Source of the DNA: Capitulum mitella
Lineage: Eukaryota > Arthropoda > Thecostraca > Pollicipedomorpha > Pollicipedidae
Length of the DNA: 64,000 nucleotides
Reading direction: 5' to 3'
Assembly (NCBI GenBank): GCA_030062745.1
Contig: CP099847.1
Coordinates: 24,352,923 to 24,416,922 of the forward strand
Shown here piece after piece: positions 1-10,048 of this stretch. Position 1 is the first letter of the stretch. Each line of letters opens with the position of its first letter. The position numbers and the translations under genes are program-made. Under the pieces are notes generated by a model. It saw only the letters and a list, made by a program, of their open reading frames with translations. It was not told the origin of the DNA and made no database searches.

Positions 1-41
1 CTGATGTCCACAGGAATCTTGACACCATTTACCTCACCAGG
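1..41 (-). CDS. Possible partial exon at the window edge
   Basis: On the minus strand a polypyrimidine-like acceptor (tgttttcag) is followed by an open frame reading PGEVNGVKIPVDI up to the window edge. It probably belongs to the same unrecognised gene as the exon at 300-480, although the phases do not match directly. Too short for a family call. Confidence 0.3.
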
Positions 42-299
42 CTGAAAACAAAACACAGAGATGCAACACAATCTTAGAAAATTGGGAAACAGCACCACAA
101 AGGGGTAATCACGTACACAGAAGCCTTCAACATTTCCAAAATCCTTTGAAGTTCCTTGACCTTTGAAATTCTCAGGCATGTGAAAAACTGGCCATAGTAA
201 ATGACATACATTATACCATTTCTCAGATGTACCAACCCTGCTGTGTTCCTCAAAACCACAGTAACACAGCCTCACAACCACATAACAATGTGTACTCAC

Positions 300-480
300 T
301 TTTTCTTGAATGCAGTCAACAATGACTGATGCATATTTCTTGGATAACCATCGAAAGAATGCTGGAACTCCCATGGCTCAGCATTCAGGTAATACTTGTC
401 AAAGACGAAAGTCCACTTGAACCTGGCTTCAAAACCTGGAATATGATAGATACATGCCATATTATAATGGGCCACCACAG
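300..480 (-). CDS. Probable internal exon of an unrecognised minus-strand gene
   Basis: An open stretch of 59 codons on the minus strand is bounded by an AG acceptor just above 480 and a strong GTGAGT donor just below 300. The peptide is rich in aromatic residues (for example PGFEARFKWTFVFDKYYLN and WEFQHSFDGYP) and reads like a folded protein, but I do not recognise the family. The exon starts and ends in phase 2. The nearest further exon candidate (1-41 minus, peptide PGEVNGVKIPVDI, acceptor tgttttcag) is open only in phase 0, so either another small exon lies between them or the two are not directly joined. The surroundings are CpG-poor, as in methylated gene bodies. The call as coding is moderate; function is unknown. 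Confidence 0.5.
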
Positions 481-544
481 CTAATTTAGACTAATCATAA
501 CTATTCAGACATTCCCAATTAACTTTCATGCAAAAGTAAATATC

Positions 545-835
545 AATGCGTGGTCTTTGTTGGTGAGCGGGGCCGCCCTGCCGTCGCCACGTGTGCCGAC
601 CCTGGATTCAGGCAGAGCCGCTCCCGCCATCATTTAGTTTTAGCCATCAGTGTTACCTTAACGTCGGGGCTGAGGAGCCGACCCCGGGCGCAGATCGGGT
701 TTCAGGCCAACATGTGCGGCGGCGTCGGGGGCAGTCGGCGTCGGCGGCAGTCGGAAATAAAGCGTGGAGATGTTGGGACGCGTGTGTGAGCCTGGCGGGC
801 AAAGGGTCGTCGAGACGCAGCCAGACTAGGCGGAT
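545..835. other. GC- and CpG-rich patch inside a CpG-poor block
   Basis: About 290 bases dense in CpG interrupt DNA that otherwise has hardly any CpG on both sides. No clear exon borders, terminal repeats or target duplication were seen. It could be a recent insertion not yet eroded by methylation, or an unmethylated regulatory patch. Reading frames exist on both strands but none resembles a known protein. Confidence 0.4.
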
Positions 836-959
836 GTCCAATCTTACCACAAAATGCCTCAAAACCTGCCAGCTGCAGCATGGTGTTTCTGACATTTCTT
901 TAATGGTAAAATGTATAAAAACAGCTGAACTTTCCTAGTATATTTCATTACAAACCAAT

Positions 960-1740
960 GCAATGTTTCATGTGTATTTTTGGGCATGGGCCAAGGCTAT
1001 TGGGCAGCAGCACTTACAATTGGTGGCATTCTAGGCACATGCCTCCCACTTCTCATAACTCCAGAAATCCACATAAATGCCAAACCATACTGGTACCAAA
1101 AGACATGCAACAAAGAAGAGTCCAATCAAAGGCATTTCGTGGACTTTTCAACCTTTCCAAAAGCAGCCTCCCGAAATGATCCAGCCATCCACAGCTTCCA
1201 CAACCAGGACGAGTTCGAGGCACGGAGCATCTCTGCGAGACAGATCAACACCAATTTTTGGGGTTCGACGTTAACAAAGGTGTCGTGAGATGATGACACT
1301 GAAAGATTTCCACTACAACAAAGCACTCTGGAAACTGGACATAAGTTGACCACATGCTGGAATGAAACAGGGAGGTGTACTGGGACTGAACAAGGACAGG
1401 CATGAGTGCCTGGGAGGGATGGAGATATAGAAGGAAAACTGAGACAGTACAGAGATATGGAGGAAGACCTGGATGAGGTAGGAAGAGAGATGAGGAGTGT
1501 AATGAGATGGTCATGGAGTGACCATCAATGGGACAGAATAGTGAAAAGAAACTGGGATGGGAAAGGGACAAGAAAAAGCATGAGGATGGGACATGGACAA
1601 GTAGAGATAGAAATGGGTCTGTGACAGAGGGCTGTGAAAGGGATAACAACATGGAACAGGAACAAGGACAAGGGACCTTAATGGGTCAGGGGCAAGGAAA
1701 TGATGGGGAGAGATACTGGAAAGATGAACAAGAATGAGGT
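960..1740 (-). repeat. Left arm of a degenerate inverted duplication
   Basis: Read on the minus strand, this segment matches 2483-3000 and then 3885-3990 read on the plus strand. Shared landmarks, in order, are a long run of tgtccc-type pyrimidine-rich DNA, a block around atctttcagtg followed by atctgtctc, and a block that could encode LLVPVWFGIYVDFW. The left arm keeps many CpGs near 1135-1290 where the right arm shows TG or CA, so the right arm has decayed more. The possible peptide on this arm runs MPLIGLFFVACLLVPVWFG and on to a stop, with a hydrophobic stretch. It may be an old exon or part of a repeat family. Confidence 0.55.
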
Positions 1741-2189
1741 AAAAGCAAAGAAAAGGGGTTTTGTGGAATGACTGAGATGAGGTGTTTTTATTATGGATGG
1801 AAATTTTTTTTCATGCTCTCATCCTTGTCCTGTGCATCATTATTTACACAATGTTTTGACTGACTGGTTCTCTGGTTGTCATTAGGTGTCAGTTTGACAA
1901 TTTGTCAATTTTGTGTTAATTGGTCCCAAGACACTGAAGTCTGGCACAGTAGAGCATGCATGATCAGAAGATCACTGACCAGTATGGAACAGAACAACCA
2001 TCATCAACAGAGAGCCACAATGGAAAGTAAGAGAGATAAAGGAAGCAGCACACATTGCACTGGCTGACATCCTATCACCAAACCAAGTGTAGACATCAGC
2101 CTAAGATGGCTCCTGATTGTCAAAAAATCCCCAAAAATACAGGGGATGAATAAGAGAGACTTCCAACCTCCCACAATACAACCTTCTTG

Positions 2190-2265
2190 ATAGTGCAGAT
2201 GTTAATGTACTGGGCTCAAAATCAGAAGGTCCCTGGTTCAAATCCCAAAAGTACTGTAAGTCTCT
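2190..2265 (+). repeat. tRNA-derived SINE head (RNA polymerase III boxes A and B)
   Basis: TAGTGCAGATG fits the box A consensus TRGYNNARNNG at every position, and GGTTCAAATCC, about 40 bases on, fits box B exactly. A weak anticodon-like stem (CTGG/TCAG) lies between them. The acceptor stem does not close, so this is a tRNA-like SINE head or dead tRNA copy and not a working tRNA gene. The SINE tail may run to about 2430 but its end cannot be set by eye. Confidence 0.5.
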
Positions 2266-2482
2266 CAAGGCTCTGCTGCATACATGGCTCACAGCCACCA
2301 CCCAGCCAGTCCTCAGGATGAAACACCTGGCATTTTGGCACTTTAACACCTGCTGACAGCCAGAGAATGAACTGGCTGAAATGTTGTGCAAATAACACAC
2401 AAGATGAGGATGGGATTCCAAAAACTTTTCCATCTGTAAAGAAAAGGGGTGTGACATACAGCCCCAAGGTACATCCCATCCC

Positions 2483-3000
2483 ATGTATAGCCCCTTCCTT
2501 TATTTAAACTCCATTCTTATTCCTCATTATCCCCCCCCCCCTCTCTCTCTCTGTCCCATCCACATCCCCTTCCTGTCCTTGTCCCATTACAATCCCTCTT
2601 CCTTATTCTTATTCCTTTTTATCTCCCTCCTTTTCACATCCTCATATGTCCTGTTACTGTCCCTTATTCCCTTACTTGTCCCTGTCCCATCCCTATACCT
2701 TTGCTTGTCCCTTTCCAATCCCAGTCTCTCTTCATCATTTTGTCCCATTGTCCATTTGGCCATCCCATTACTCTCATCTCTCTCCTTTTCCCATCCAGGT
2801 CTTCATCCATACATCTCCCTGCTCCATTCCCATGCAGCCAGTTTTTTGAGCTTTGAGACTGCAAAGGTCTTTCAGTGGCATCATATTTCACAACACATCT
2901 GTGGGCCACCAATCCTTCAAAGCTGGTAATGATCTGTCTCCAGATGATGTTCCATGCTGTAAATTCATAGTAGTTGTAGAGGTGGTGGGTGATTGGATCA
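2483..3000 (+). repeat. Right arm of the inverted duplication, with CT-rich tract
   Basis: This is the plus-strand counterpart of 960-1740. It starts with a pyrimidine-rich stretch including poly-C and (CT)n at 2531-2552, then the ctttcagtggcatcat block and gatctgtctcc block that align with the left arm. Homology breaks near 3005 and resumes at about 3885-3990, so roughly 870 bases have been inserted or are absent from the other arm. CpG sites of the left arm appear here as TG or CA. Confidence 0.55.
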
Positions 3001-3004
3001 CTTC

Positions 3005-3885
3005 AGGAATTATTTTGGGGAAGTTGTAAGGATAAAGATATCAAATGGGACACATAACACATTTGCATCTTTTCACAGACCACCTTTGCTATACAAATAT
3101 GCAGAAGAGCATATACACTTTCCTATGAAAGAAATAGGTGGTGACACTACTGGTATCACATCCAAAGGGAATGGAGTTGTATTTTACCTAAACAAATGCA
3201 ACCAGAAGAGTGGGATTATCTTCTTTACAATGCTTTTGCACCCAGGATGTCCTATGTACTACATACCATTTGATGACATCATCTGTCTAAGATACTAGAG
3301 GCCACAGGCCAATACAGAGGTATTCATGGAGTGTAATGTTAAGCCAGAGATGCAACCCAATGCCAAAAGCACAGTGTAGGATACCAGAGGCTGCATGCCC
3401 ATAAAAAGAGCAGTCAAACTGGGCTCTGTCCATGAGAGGTCAGGCTGCACATCTAAATAGGCTAGGCTGGGTTGCACTGGGTTGGGTCAGGTTTGGATAG
3501 GTTAGGTTGAGTTCAGTTAGACATCTGGTTAATCTTGTTTATTATACATGAAGTTAGGTTGACTGATGATTTAATAAGGCCCAAAATACCTCAACCTTGG
3601 AAATTGCTCTTTTAGAATTCCTTCCTGGAGTATTCCAGCTGAAACCAAACAGGTAAGGTGTGGCAAATAATGTCAAACAGAGTGACAATATTATTTCATA
3701 TTTTTCTGCATTCTCCATTTTAAAATGACATTATGCATCACTGTACTGCATGTATTTGGACAAAATGAGTCCTTAAAACCATCAGTTGTATGATCTTTAA
3801 ATGATTTCAACTAATTTTTGGCAAGAAAATCAGCATTTTGGTGGAAATGTGCAGCATGACTGCACAAAAAGCCTCCCATTAAACT
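3005..3885. other. CpG-poor DNA between matching parts of the right arm
   Basis: No gene was recognised. A 101-codon open frame at 2993-3298 (plus) has no family resemblance that I can name and no clear splice context. Near 3460-3520 there is a short degenerate run of ggttagg-like words, too imperfect to call telomeric. Confidence 0.3.
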
Positions 3886-3990
3886 ATTTTTGTACTACAC
3901 ATCTTTTGGTACCAATGTGGTTTGGAATCTATGTGGATTTCTGGCATTATGAGATGTCAGAGGCCTAAAATACCCAGCTGGTACAGCCAC
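3885..3990 (+). repeat. Outer part of the right inverted-duplication arm
   Basis: A block of about 55 bases here matches the minus strand near 1040-1120 at close to nine bases in ten. In the shared frame the peptides read LLVPMWFGIYVDFW here and LLVPVWFGIYVDFW there, with two of the base differences silent. A one-base indel lies just upstream of the conserved block. Confidence 0.5.
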
Positions 3991-4239
3991 ATCATATTCA
4001 GACATTGAAATGGGCATACAACCAGCATAAACTGTTAAGCCATGTCAATCACCTCCAGTCAGTCACTTGCATCAGTGGGCAATGCCACAAAATCTTATCT
4101 GCTACATGCTATGGCTACCTACTACACTGTAATGGCAGTTACTGATTGCAAAAACAAGGAAAGCTCAATAAAATGCATTATATTGACAGGAATGTGCTGC
4201 CAACTGAAGGTTTCATCATCTTTTGGATAAAGTCTACGT

Positions 4240-5700
4240 CTAGGTGGAAACGAAATCATACAATACATCGCATCCACCAACACGCATGGCAGGAGCGCGT
4301 CCAGACGAGCTGATGTGTCGTGAATGACGTACCTCACGTGGACCCCTGAGATAACAGGTCGTTAGAATCTGAAGCTAAGTGCATCAACGCGGGTATTTCA
4401 CAACGTCTTGGACTCAACGAAACCTACTTTGTGCCTTATATGCCGAGTAAAAAACCACACATTATTTGGCCTTGTGAGATTTTGGCCGACAGAATGCGCT
4501 GAGTTCGTCTACCTGCAACCACTGATGCCATGTAAACTAAAATGCTGCATTCATTTTCGTCGCTAAAATATAGTACGAGGGTTAAAAAGTAGGAAACACG
4601 ATAAAGCACGAATCAAAAACACCTTGCATGGAAGGGATGCTTATTTATTTCGCCCAAGGAACATAAGTTTTGGCCAGAGGTGTTCATTTGTCTTCTGTTG
4701 AGTGGACTCTGGCCTACCCAGTGTTGATTTGGGTCCCCAATATTGATTTTGCCCCCAATATTTTCCGCCGGCCGTAAAGGAAAATAAGTAATAATAACGA
4801 AAAGAACGGCCACAACAGATAAAAATTAGGCAGTAAGTAAAGAATAAAGTCTAAAGTGATGTATCTATCTATCTTTCTATCCTCTCTCTCCCTCTCTTTC
4901 TCTCTCTTTCCTTCTCCCTATACCTCTATATACATGGGGGCATATACAATTCTTTATTTGATAAATAGTAACAAAACAACTTATAAATTTCTGTTGGTCA
5001 ATATAAAGTGGGCTAAATTCATTTAAAAACCCACATTTGAGGGAGGCTAGGCTGCCATGCCCCCAGTCGTTTAAAGAAATCGAAACCCTTAGTTTTGACG
5101 CAAATCATCATTTTCATGCATCTTAAATATCTTGTTTTCATGATATTCCCTGCAGCTGTGATCTTTGTAAATAAACTGGGATCTCGTGTCCCTTCTACAA
5201 ATTTTTTTAAGGAGGTTAACTGAAATCCGGGTACTCTTGGCATGATGGAGCCACGCCAATACCATGCCATTTGAGATATTTCATGAGATATTGTACATGC
5301 ATCTTAAAGTAACATTCAGGCTGCTATGCTGCATACAAAAAATAATTCTTATTAGCATAATGTAAAGTGAACTTTTAAATGAGTTTTCTGGGGTGCTGCA
5401 TTGTGTAAGGTAGTTCTGTACTTTTTTGTCTCTCAATTTTTTCGCCACCTGGGATTACTTCAACATTAGCTGCAGAGATCTAAAAACACCGCTGGCGCGT
5501 ATCTTTCGATTATGGCGCGAAGCTATGCATTGTCTCCCGCTTCAGCTGCGTTACAACACAGCGGCGCGTACAAGTTTGGAACAAGCGCTGGAAAGCTTGT
5601 GCGTGGTTGTACTTCGTTTCTGTTCTCTTCGACGCCTCTGGACTTACGTAGTAGGAAGATAACTTACCACTTGTAGTAGATGGTATGGGGGAATTGGCGG
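4240..5700. promoter_or_regulatory. CpG-normal block between two CpG-depleted blocks; likely bidirectional promoter
   Basis: CpG becomes common at about 4240 and scarce again after about 5700. The depleted DNA to the left carries minus-strand exons and the depleted DNA to the right carries POLH exon 1 on the plus strand. In invertebrates with mosaic methylation, promoters stay unmethylated and keep CpG while adjoining gene bodies lose it, so this is the expected place for a shared divergent promoter. A TATC/CT-rich simple repeat lies at 4857-4935. No TATA box or transcription start could be fixed. The open frame at 5426-5662 resembles no family I know and may be 5' untranslated sequence. Confidence 0.4.
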
Positions 5701-6094
5701 TCAGTCCGTGTAGGTTGTAATTGGAGGGGGAACAAGTGTTGCTTGTCTAATTCAAATTGTATAATCTTTGTCATGGAATGAGGGAAAATATGTGTATGGT
5801 TGTATACGCATGTTAGATTCATAGATTTTTCATTAGAATATGTTACTTAAAAATTCATGGAGGTATTCAGCAAAAACTAGACATCTTTGGATTGCAACAT
5901 GCTCCATATGACCCTCAATGGTATTTAAATGTGTGGCCAACTTGCCTTGTTGTATTCCTTTTTTGTGCCCTTTTAGCCACAACTGAATCAGAATAGGAAT
6001 GGATGTGGTGACAGGCAACTAAGTAAGACTTCTGTTGTTGTTCCAAATTAGAAGATAACTAACAGGACATGTTCATTCCAGGTAGACCAGAAAA

Positions 6095-6222
6095 ATGGCT
6101 GACAGAGTTGTTCTTTTAATTGACATGGATTGTTTTTATGTGCAAGTGGAGCAGCAGCTTCATCCAGAAACACAGGGAAAGCCTGCTGTTGTGGTTCAGT
6201 ACAATACATGGAAGGGAGGAGG
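6095..6222 (+). CDS. POLH: DNA polymerase eta, exon 1 (palm start, first catalytic motif)
   Basis: Start of a Y-family translesion DNA polymerase, which copies past UV-induced pyrimidine dimers in the nucleus. The 42 complete codons begin MADRVVLLIDMDCFYVQVEQ and closely match vertebrate POLH. Asp10 and Met11 of DMD form the first metal-binding motif. Gln35, just before YNTWKGGG, corresponds to human Gln38, which contacts the templating lesion. This ATG was chosen because the peptide starts three residues inside the human N-terminus with no in-frame extension needed. The exon ends in phase 2 at a consensus GTAAGT donor, and the split glycine codon completes correctly with exon 2. Its base composition is AT-rich and CpG-poor, unlike exons 2 and 5-8. 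Confidence 0.95.
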
Positions 6223-7111
6223 GTAAGTGAAAGCACCGGCCCGTGCCACATACCATGTCACAAGGATCAGTGAGATCAGTGAGATACTTGGGGCAGCCTT
6301 GGTTCTTCCTCAATAGGACAGCAACCTGCTCCATTTGGGGAAGAATGTTTGAGCATAGCCTGCAGGCTGCCCCAGAAATGTAGTTTCTTCCCAGGTTTAG
6401 GTTGCTCTATTTTGTAATGCACAAGAAATTGGCTAGTGGTTTTAACCACAATTTCCAATTACAAGAAACATATGTTGCATTTAACACAGATCTGATACAG
6501 TGGTGGTATTGCTGCCTGCTTAACATTTTTTTAGGGAGATTATTACTGTGTTATGATGATCCAGCCTGCTGCTGCAAGCCATACTGAACTTCTCCAAACA
6601 TGCCTGGCTATTCCAGGGGATGGGGAGTCCAGACCCCCAGTATCAAGCAGTTGAAACATTAGGCCTACAGCATTGACTAGAAAGAAATAGTCTGAAATTG
6701 TAAGTGGGACTCCCAGTAATTTTTGGAAATCATCAGCTATGGCCCCTAGGTGGGACTGTGCTTCCCTGATTTTGATAGGTCTGCTGCCCAACTTTTGAGA
6801 GCTGCACATTTTGGCCCTAACAAGATTCTGTCAAAACCTGCCATGCTGATCAGAGTGAACATGGACATTGAAATAGTTTCCTCCATATGATTATAGCATG
6901 CCCTTATATATCTCCTAGCACTCAGTAATTTGTTCACTGATTTGAGCATTGCATTGCATTCCATTGCATACCCATTAATGGTAAGGTATATTGATGTGCT
7001 TATACATTCTTTATACACGACCACAACTACTGCAGACCCCATCACCATCTACAATGCCTCACAACTCGACAACCACCCATATTCAACTGCCTTTCCCACG
7101 GCTGGCGACAG
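6223..7111 (+). other. POLH intron 1
   Basis: 889 bases, CpG-poor up to about 7090 and then abruptly CpG-rich just before exon 2. No further gene or repeat was recognised in it. Confidence 0.85.
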
Positions 7112-7441
7112 GATCATCGCCGTCAACTACGAGGCGCGCGCGTGCGGCGTAACGCGGAACATGCGGGGCGACCAGGCACGCCGCCTGTGCCCCGACCTGC
7201 TGCTGTTCCGCGTGCCCGAGGTGCGCGGCAAGGCCGACATCAACCGGTACCGGGAGGCGGGCCGGCGCGTGATCACCGCCCTCCGGCCGTTCGCCGACCG
7301 CGTGGAGCGCGCCAGCGTCGACGAGGCGTACGTGGAGCTGACGGCCGAGGCGGCCGCCCGGACTCTCGCGCGGCCCGCCCACCGCCGGTCAGCTGGCCAA
7401 CACGTTCGTCGTCGGCTACGGCGGCGAGGAGAAGACGGAAG
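7112..7441 (+). CDS. POLH: DNA polymerase eta, exon 2 (fingers and catalytic palm)
   Basis: Continues the catalytic core: IIAVNYEARACGVTRNM matches the human fingers segment, with Tyr and Arg equivalent to human Tyr52 and Arg61, which handle the incoming nucleotide. RASVDEAYVEL carries the second metal-binding pair (Asp-Glu, about residues 113-114). After AAARTLA the true frame moves by one base, and the match resumes as GQLANTFVVGYGGEEKTE. The exon is one base too long for its flanking phases, so an extra base lies somewhere in about 7355-7382. The DNA there is very GC-rich, and assembly error is more likely than a dead gene because catalytic residues and all splice phases are otherwise intact. 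The donor is GTGCGT. Confidence 0.92.
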
Positions 7442-7777
7442 GTGCGTGGCGGTCGGGATGGCAGAGAGGGGAAGTGGTGGGGTTTTGGGAAGGAACGGCA
7501 GCATGCAGAGATGTGGAGGTTAGTCTGTGGTGTCGTTTTACGTCGTTTCGGGCGTTTTCGCCGCTGAATGTTTTTTTCCGGGTTGTCAGTGTGTGTAAAA
7601 CAGGACTGATGCCACCTGAGAATTTTTGCCATTCGAAGTGGCCATTGACGTCAACAGTCGTCACAGCACTCCCAGTTTTCACTGGGAATCATATGCTGTT
7701 CGTCCTTCCCTGGCCCAAATTGTGTTCCTTTTGTATCTAGTACTTCCGCAGCTTCGTGTACCGGTGTGTTGTTGCAG

Positions 7778-7944
7778 AATGTCGGAGCGCCGGAGTGGAG
7801 GCGTTTCTGGAGTCGGTCAACTCCGAGCTTGGATCGGAGGGTGATCGCCTGCTGGCCGCTGGTGCTGCCATCTGTGAACAGATGCGCAAAGCTGTCCTGG
7901 AGCAGACCGGTTATCGCTGCTCGGCTGGCATCGCGCATAATAAA
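7778..7944 (+). CDS. POLH: DNA polymerase eta, exon 3 (palm)
   Basis: Encodes CRSAGVEAFLESVNSELG through GYRCSAGIAHNK. The end is the well-known Y-family signature that matches human ETGFQCSAGISHNK. The acceptor is tgttgttgcag and the donor GTGAGC. The exon enters in phase 1, completing a Glu codon with the last base of exon 2, and leaves in phase 0. It includes the helix before the thumb that contacts the template-primer. Confidence 0.93.
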
Positions 7945-8489
7945 GTGAGCGTACACAGCTAAGACGTAACATTAATGTGACACTTTTATCAGTATGGTTT
8001 GCTGGCCAAATAGCGCTGTTCTCAAGAAGTGGGATGAAAGGTTTTACTGTCGTCATTTGAATAACGTTCGACATTGACAGTGAAACAGTTCTTATCATTA
8101 GAGTAGCTTTTCGTGTCAGTTTATTCGAGCGTTCAGTGGAACTCACGCCACCACATGAGTGGTGTTAGCCTGTTAAATAGTCGAGAGTATTCCGTTTGAA
8201 CTTTAAGACTGGCTTGTCACGTACGCGTGACAGCCACCTGCAGTACTGAAGAACGTAGCAGCAGGAATGCGTTATTATTACTCCCGCATTTTTGCGCTCA
8301 GCCTCTAGCTACACGTGGCCCCCCCCCCCGCTGTGAAAGGTGGTGCATGTTTAACGTTTTAGCGGTCTTGACTTTGCCATTACAGTCTCGAGGATATGAA
8401 AGAGGAATGCAGATCGTTAGCGATGAAAGAGTGACATTTCAGATGCGGTGTAGGGTATCAGCGACATTGACGTCATCTTGTGTTAACAG

Positions 8490-8591
8490 GTGTTAGCAAA
8501 ACTCTGTGCAGGAAAGAACAAGCCCAATAGACAGACAATTCTGCCTCATAGCTCCGTGCCGCATCTATACTCCACATTGCCGGTGAAAAAG
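8490..8591 (+). CDS. POLH: DNA polymerase eta, exon 4 (palm-thumb junction)
   Basis: 34 codons in phase 0 on both sides, reading VLAKLCAGKNKPNRQTILPH and on to LPVKK. This matches human VLAKLACGLNKPNRQTLVSH, the conserved loop leading into the thumb. Acceptor tgttaacag and donor GTCAGT. The exon is less GC-rich than its downstream neighbours and has no frame problem. Confidence 0.94.
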
Positions 8592-8839
8592 GTCAGTAGA
8601 TATGCGGATGAAAAATTGCTGTCTTAACCTTTGTGGTGCGTCACGTATAACTAGTGGCATATTTCGTCTTTAGTAGTTTCTGATTCAGCAATGTTTTCGT
8701 GTTTTTCGATAACGTATTGCTATAGCTAACCACGTCATACCAAAACGCGTTTGTTTTTATTTTTCCGATGTTCTGAAATCATGTTGGTGACAGCGGGTCA
8801 CCGGAATTCGCCACACTATGGCTGGCCCGACCCCCTAAC

Positions 8840-9062
8840 TTAGTTCGCTGAGTGCGGAGAGCTGCACCATGGCCTCCCCGGGTGCCTTATTTAGGTCGGT
8901 CAGTACAGAGAGCTACACCATGGCCTTCCCGGGTGCCTTATTTAGGTCGGTCAGTGCGGAAAGCTACACCATGGCCTTCCCGGGTGCCTTATTTAGGTCG
9001 GTCAGTGCGGAAAGCTACACCATGGCCTTCCCGGGTGCCTTATTTAGGTCGGTCAGTGCGCA
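8840..9062 (+). repeat. 51-bp minisatellite, about four copies, in POLH intron 4
   Basis: Units start at ggtgcc at 8881, 8932, 8983 and 9034, exactly 51 bases apart, with partial units at the ends. Each unit contains tttaggtcggtcag, which looks like a splice acceptor. The period is a multiple of three, so two plus frames stay open across it, but the array lies between exons 4 and 5 and matches no part of the polymerase. It is treated as intronic. Confidence 0.85.
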
Positions 9063-9235
9063 GACCTGCCTCCTCCACGGGACTGTCCCCCTTACTGCTT
9101 TCGTGCTCATATCTCCGCCCGTTCTGCTCTTGGCTGTGCCGTGGTGTTGCGGCGCTTTTGAAGCCTGGTCCGGTGAGCAGCCTGAAAAGCGGGCAGTCCT
9201 CTGCTTCCGTCTGATTCCGCAACTTCCAGCCTTGG

Positions 9236-9745
9236 CAACTGACCAGATGCGGATTGGCCTGACCTGATCTGACCTTGCGAGATCTGATTTGGCCTGGATG
9301 GATATCGCCTGTTGAGACTTGTTCTTTTTTGACCTGAGGTGATTAGACCGCTGCGATCCCCCGACCTGCCCTGATCTCCCCATACCTGATGTGACTTGAC
9401 CAAGTCAAGATCTGTCTTTGCTGGAGCTAGACTAGATCCGGTTTGGTCTAACTTGTTCTGCCTTGATCCGACCTGCCCTGTTTTGACATGATCTGACGGG
9501 ACTAACCTTATCTGCTCTGCCTTGACCTGTCGGGTGTGACATGCCTTCCTTGACCTCTTTTGCCCTTACCTGCCATGCCTTGACCTGATTTGACTTTCCT
9601 TGATCAGACCTGACCTGGTCTGTCTTGATCTCTCGTGCCCTGCCCTGTCCTGCCGTGCCCCCCGACCTGATCGGACCTGTACTGCCTTTGTCTTCCCTGT
9701 CCTGCCCTGCCCTGCCCTGCCCTGCCCTGACGTGACCTGACCCGA
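9236..9745 (+). repeat. Degenerate TGACC/CCTGA short-period satellite in POLH intron 4
   Basis: About 500 bases made of loosely repeated gacctg, tgatctg and cctgcc words, becoming pure cctgc near 9711-9730. It runs almost to the acceptor of exon 5. It gives long spurious minus-strand open frames rich in Arg, Ser, Gly and Gln. Confidence 0.8.
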
Positions 9746-9757
9746 CACGGCCGGCAG

Positions 9758-9879
9758 GTGCGACTCCTGGGCGGTAAGCTGGGGGACGCCGTGACCGAGC
9801 AGCTGGCCTGCGAGACCATGGCCGACCTGGGACGGCTGTCGCTGGCCCAGCTGCAGGCGGCCCTCGACGAAAAGACCGG
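9758..9879 (+). CDS. POLH: DNA polymerase eta, exon 5 (thumb)
   Basis: Reads VRLLGGKLGDAVTEQLACE through LQAALDEKTG, matching human IRSLGGKLGASVIEILGIE to SHFGEKNG. The GGKLG helix-hairpin-helix-like motif of the thumb contacts the primer-template backbone. The acceptor is ccggcag and the exon ends in phase 2 at a GTCAGT donor. The split Gly codon completes with the first C of exon 6, giving EKTG-LWLYQLARG in place of human EKNG-SWLYAMCRG. Confidence 0.93.
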
Positions 9880-10048
9880 GTCAGTCCGCGCCGAAGCACG
9901 GGGTGCGCCGCGGTGGGCGGCCAATTTGGACGACTGTGGTTACTGTTCTGGTTCTACGTGTGATATTCTCACTCCTCATCAATCGTGCCCGTACTGGTTG
10001 GCCCACGGTGTGATGTATCAGCGGGTCCTCACTGTGATGTTCTCCCTC

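Noticed and set aside
3460-3530. Possible interstitial telomeric (TTAGG)n tract
   Set aside because: Only two or three imperfect ggttagg words; too degenerate to call.
8840-9062. 51-bp array as a further splice-site array or coding repeat
   Set aside because: It contains an acceptor-like word but matches no neighbouring exon edge and lies between two exons that join correctly without it.
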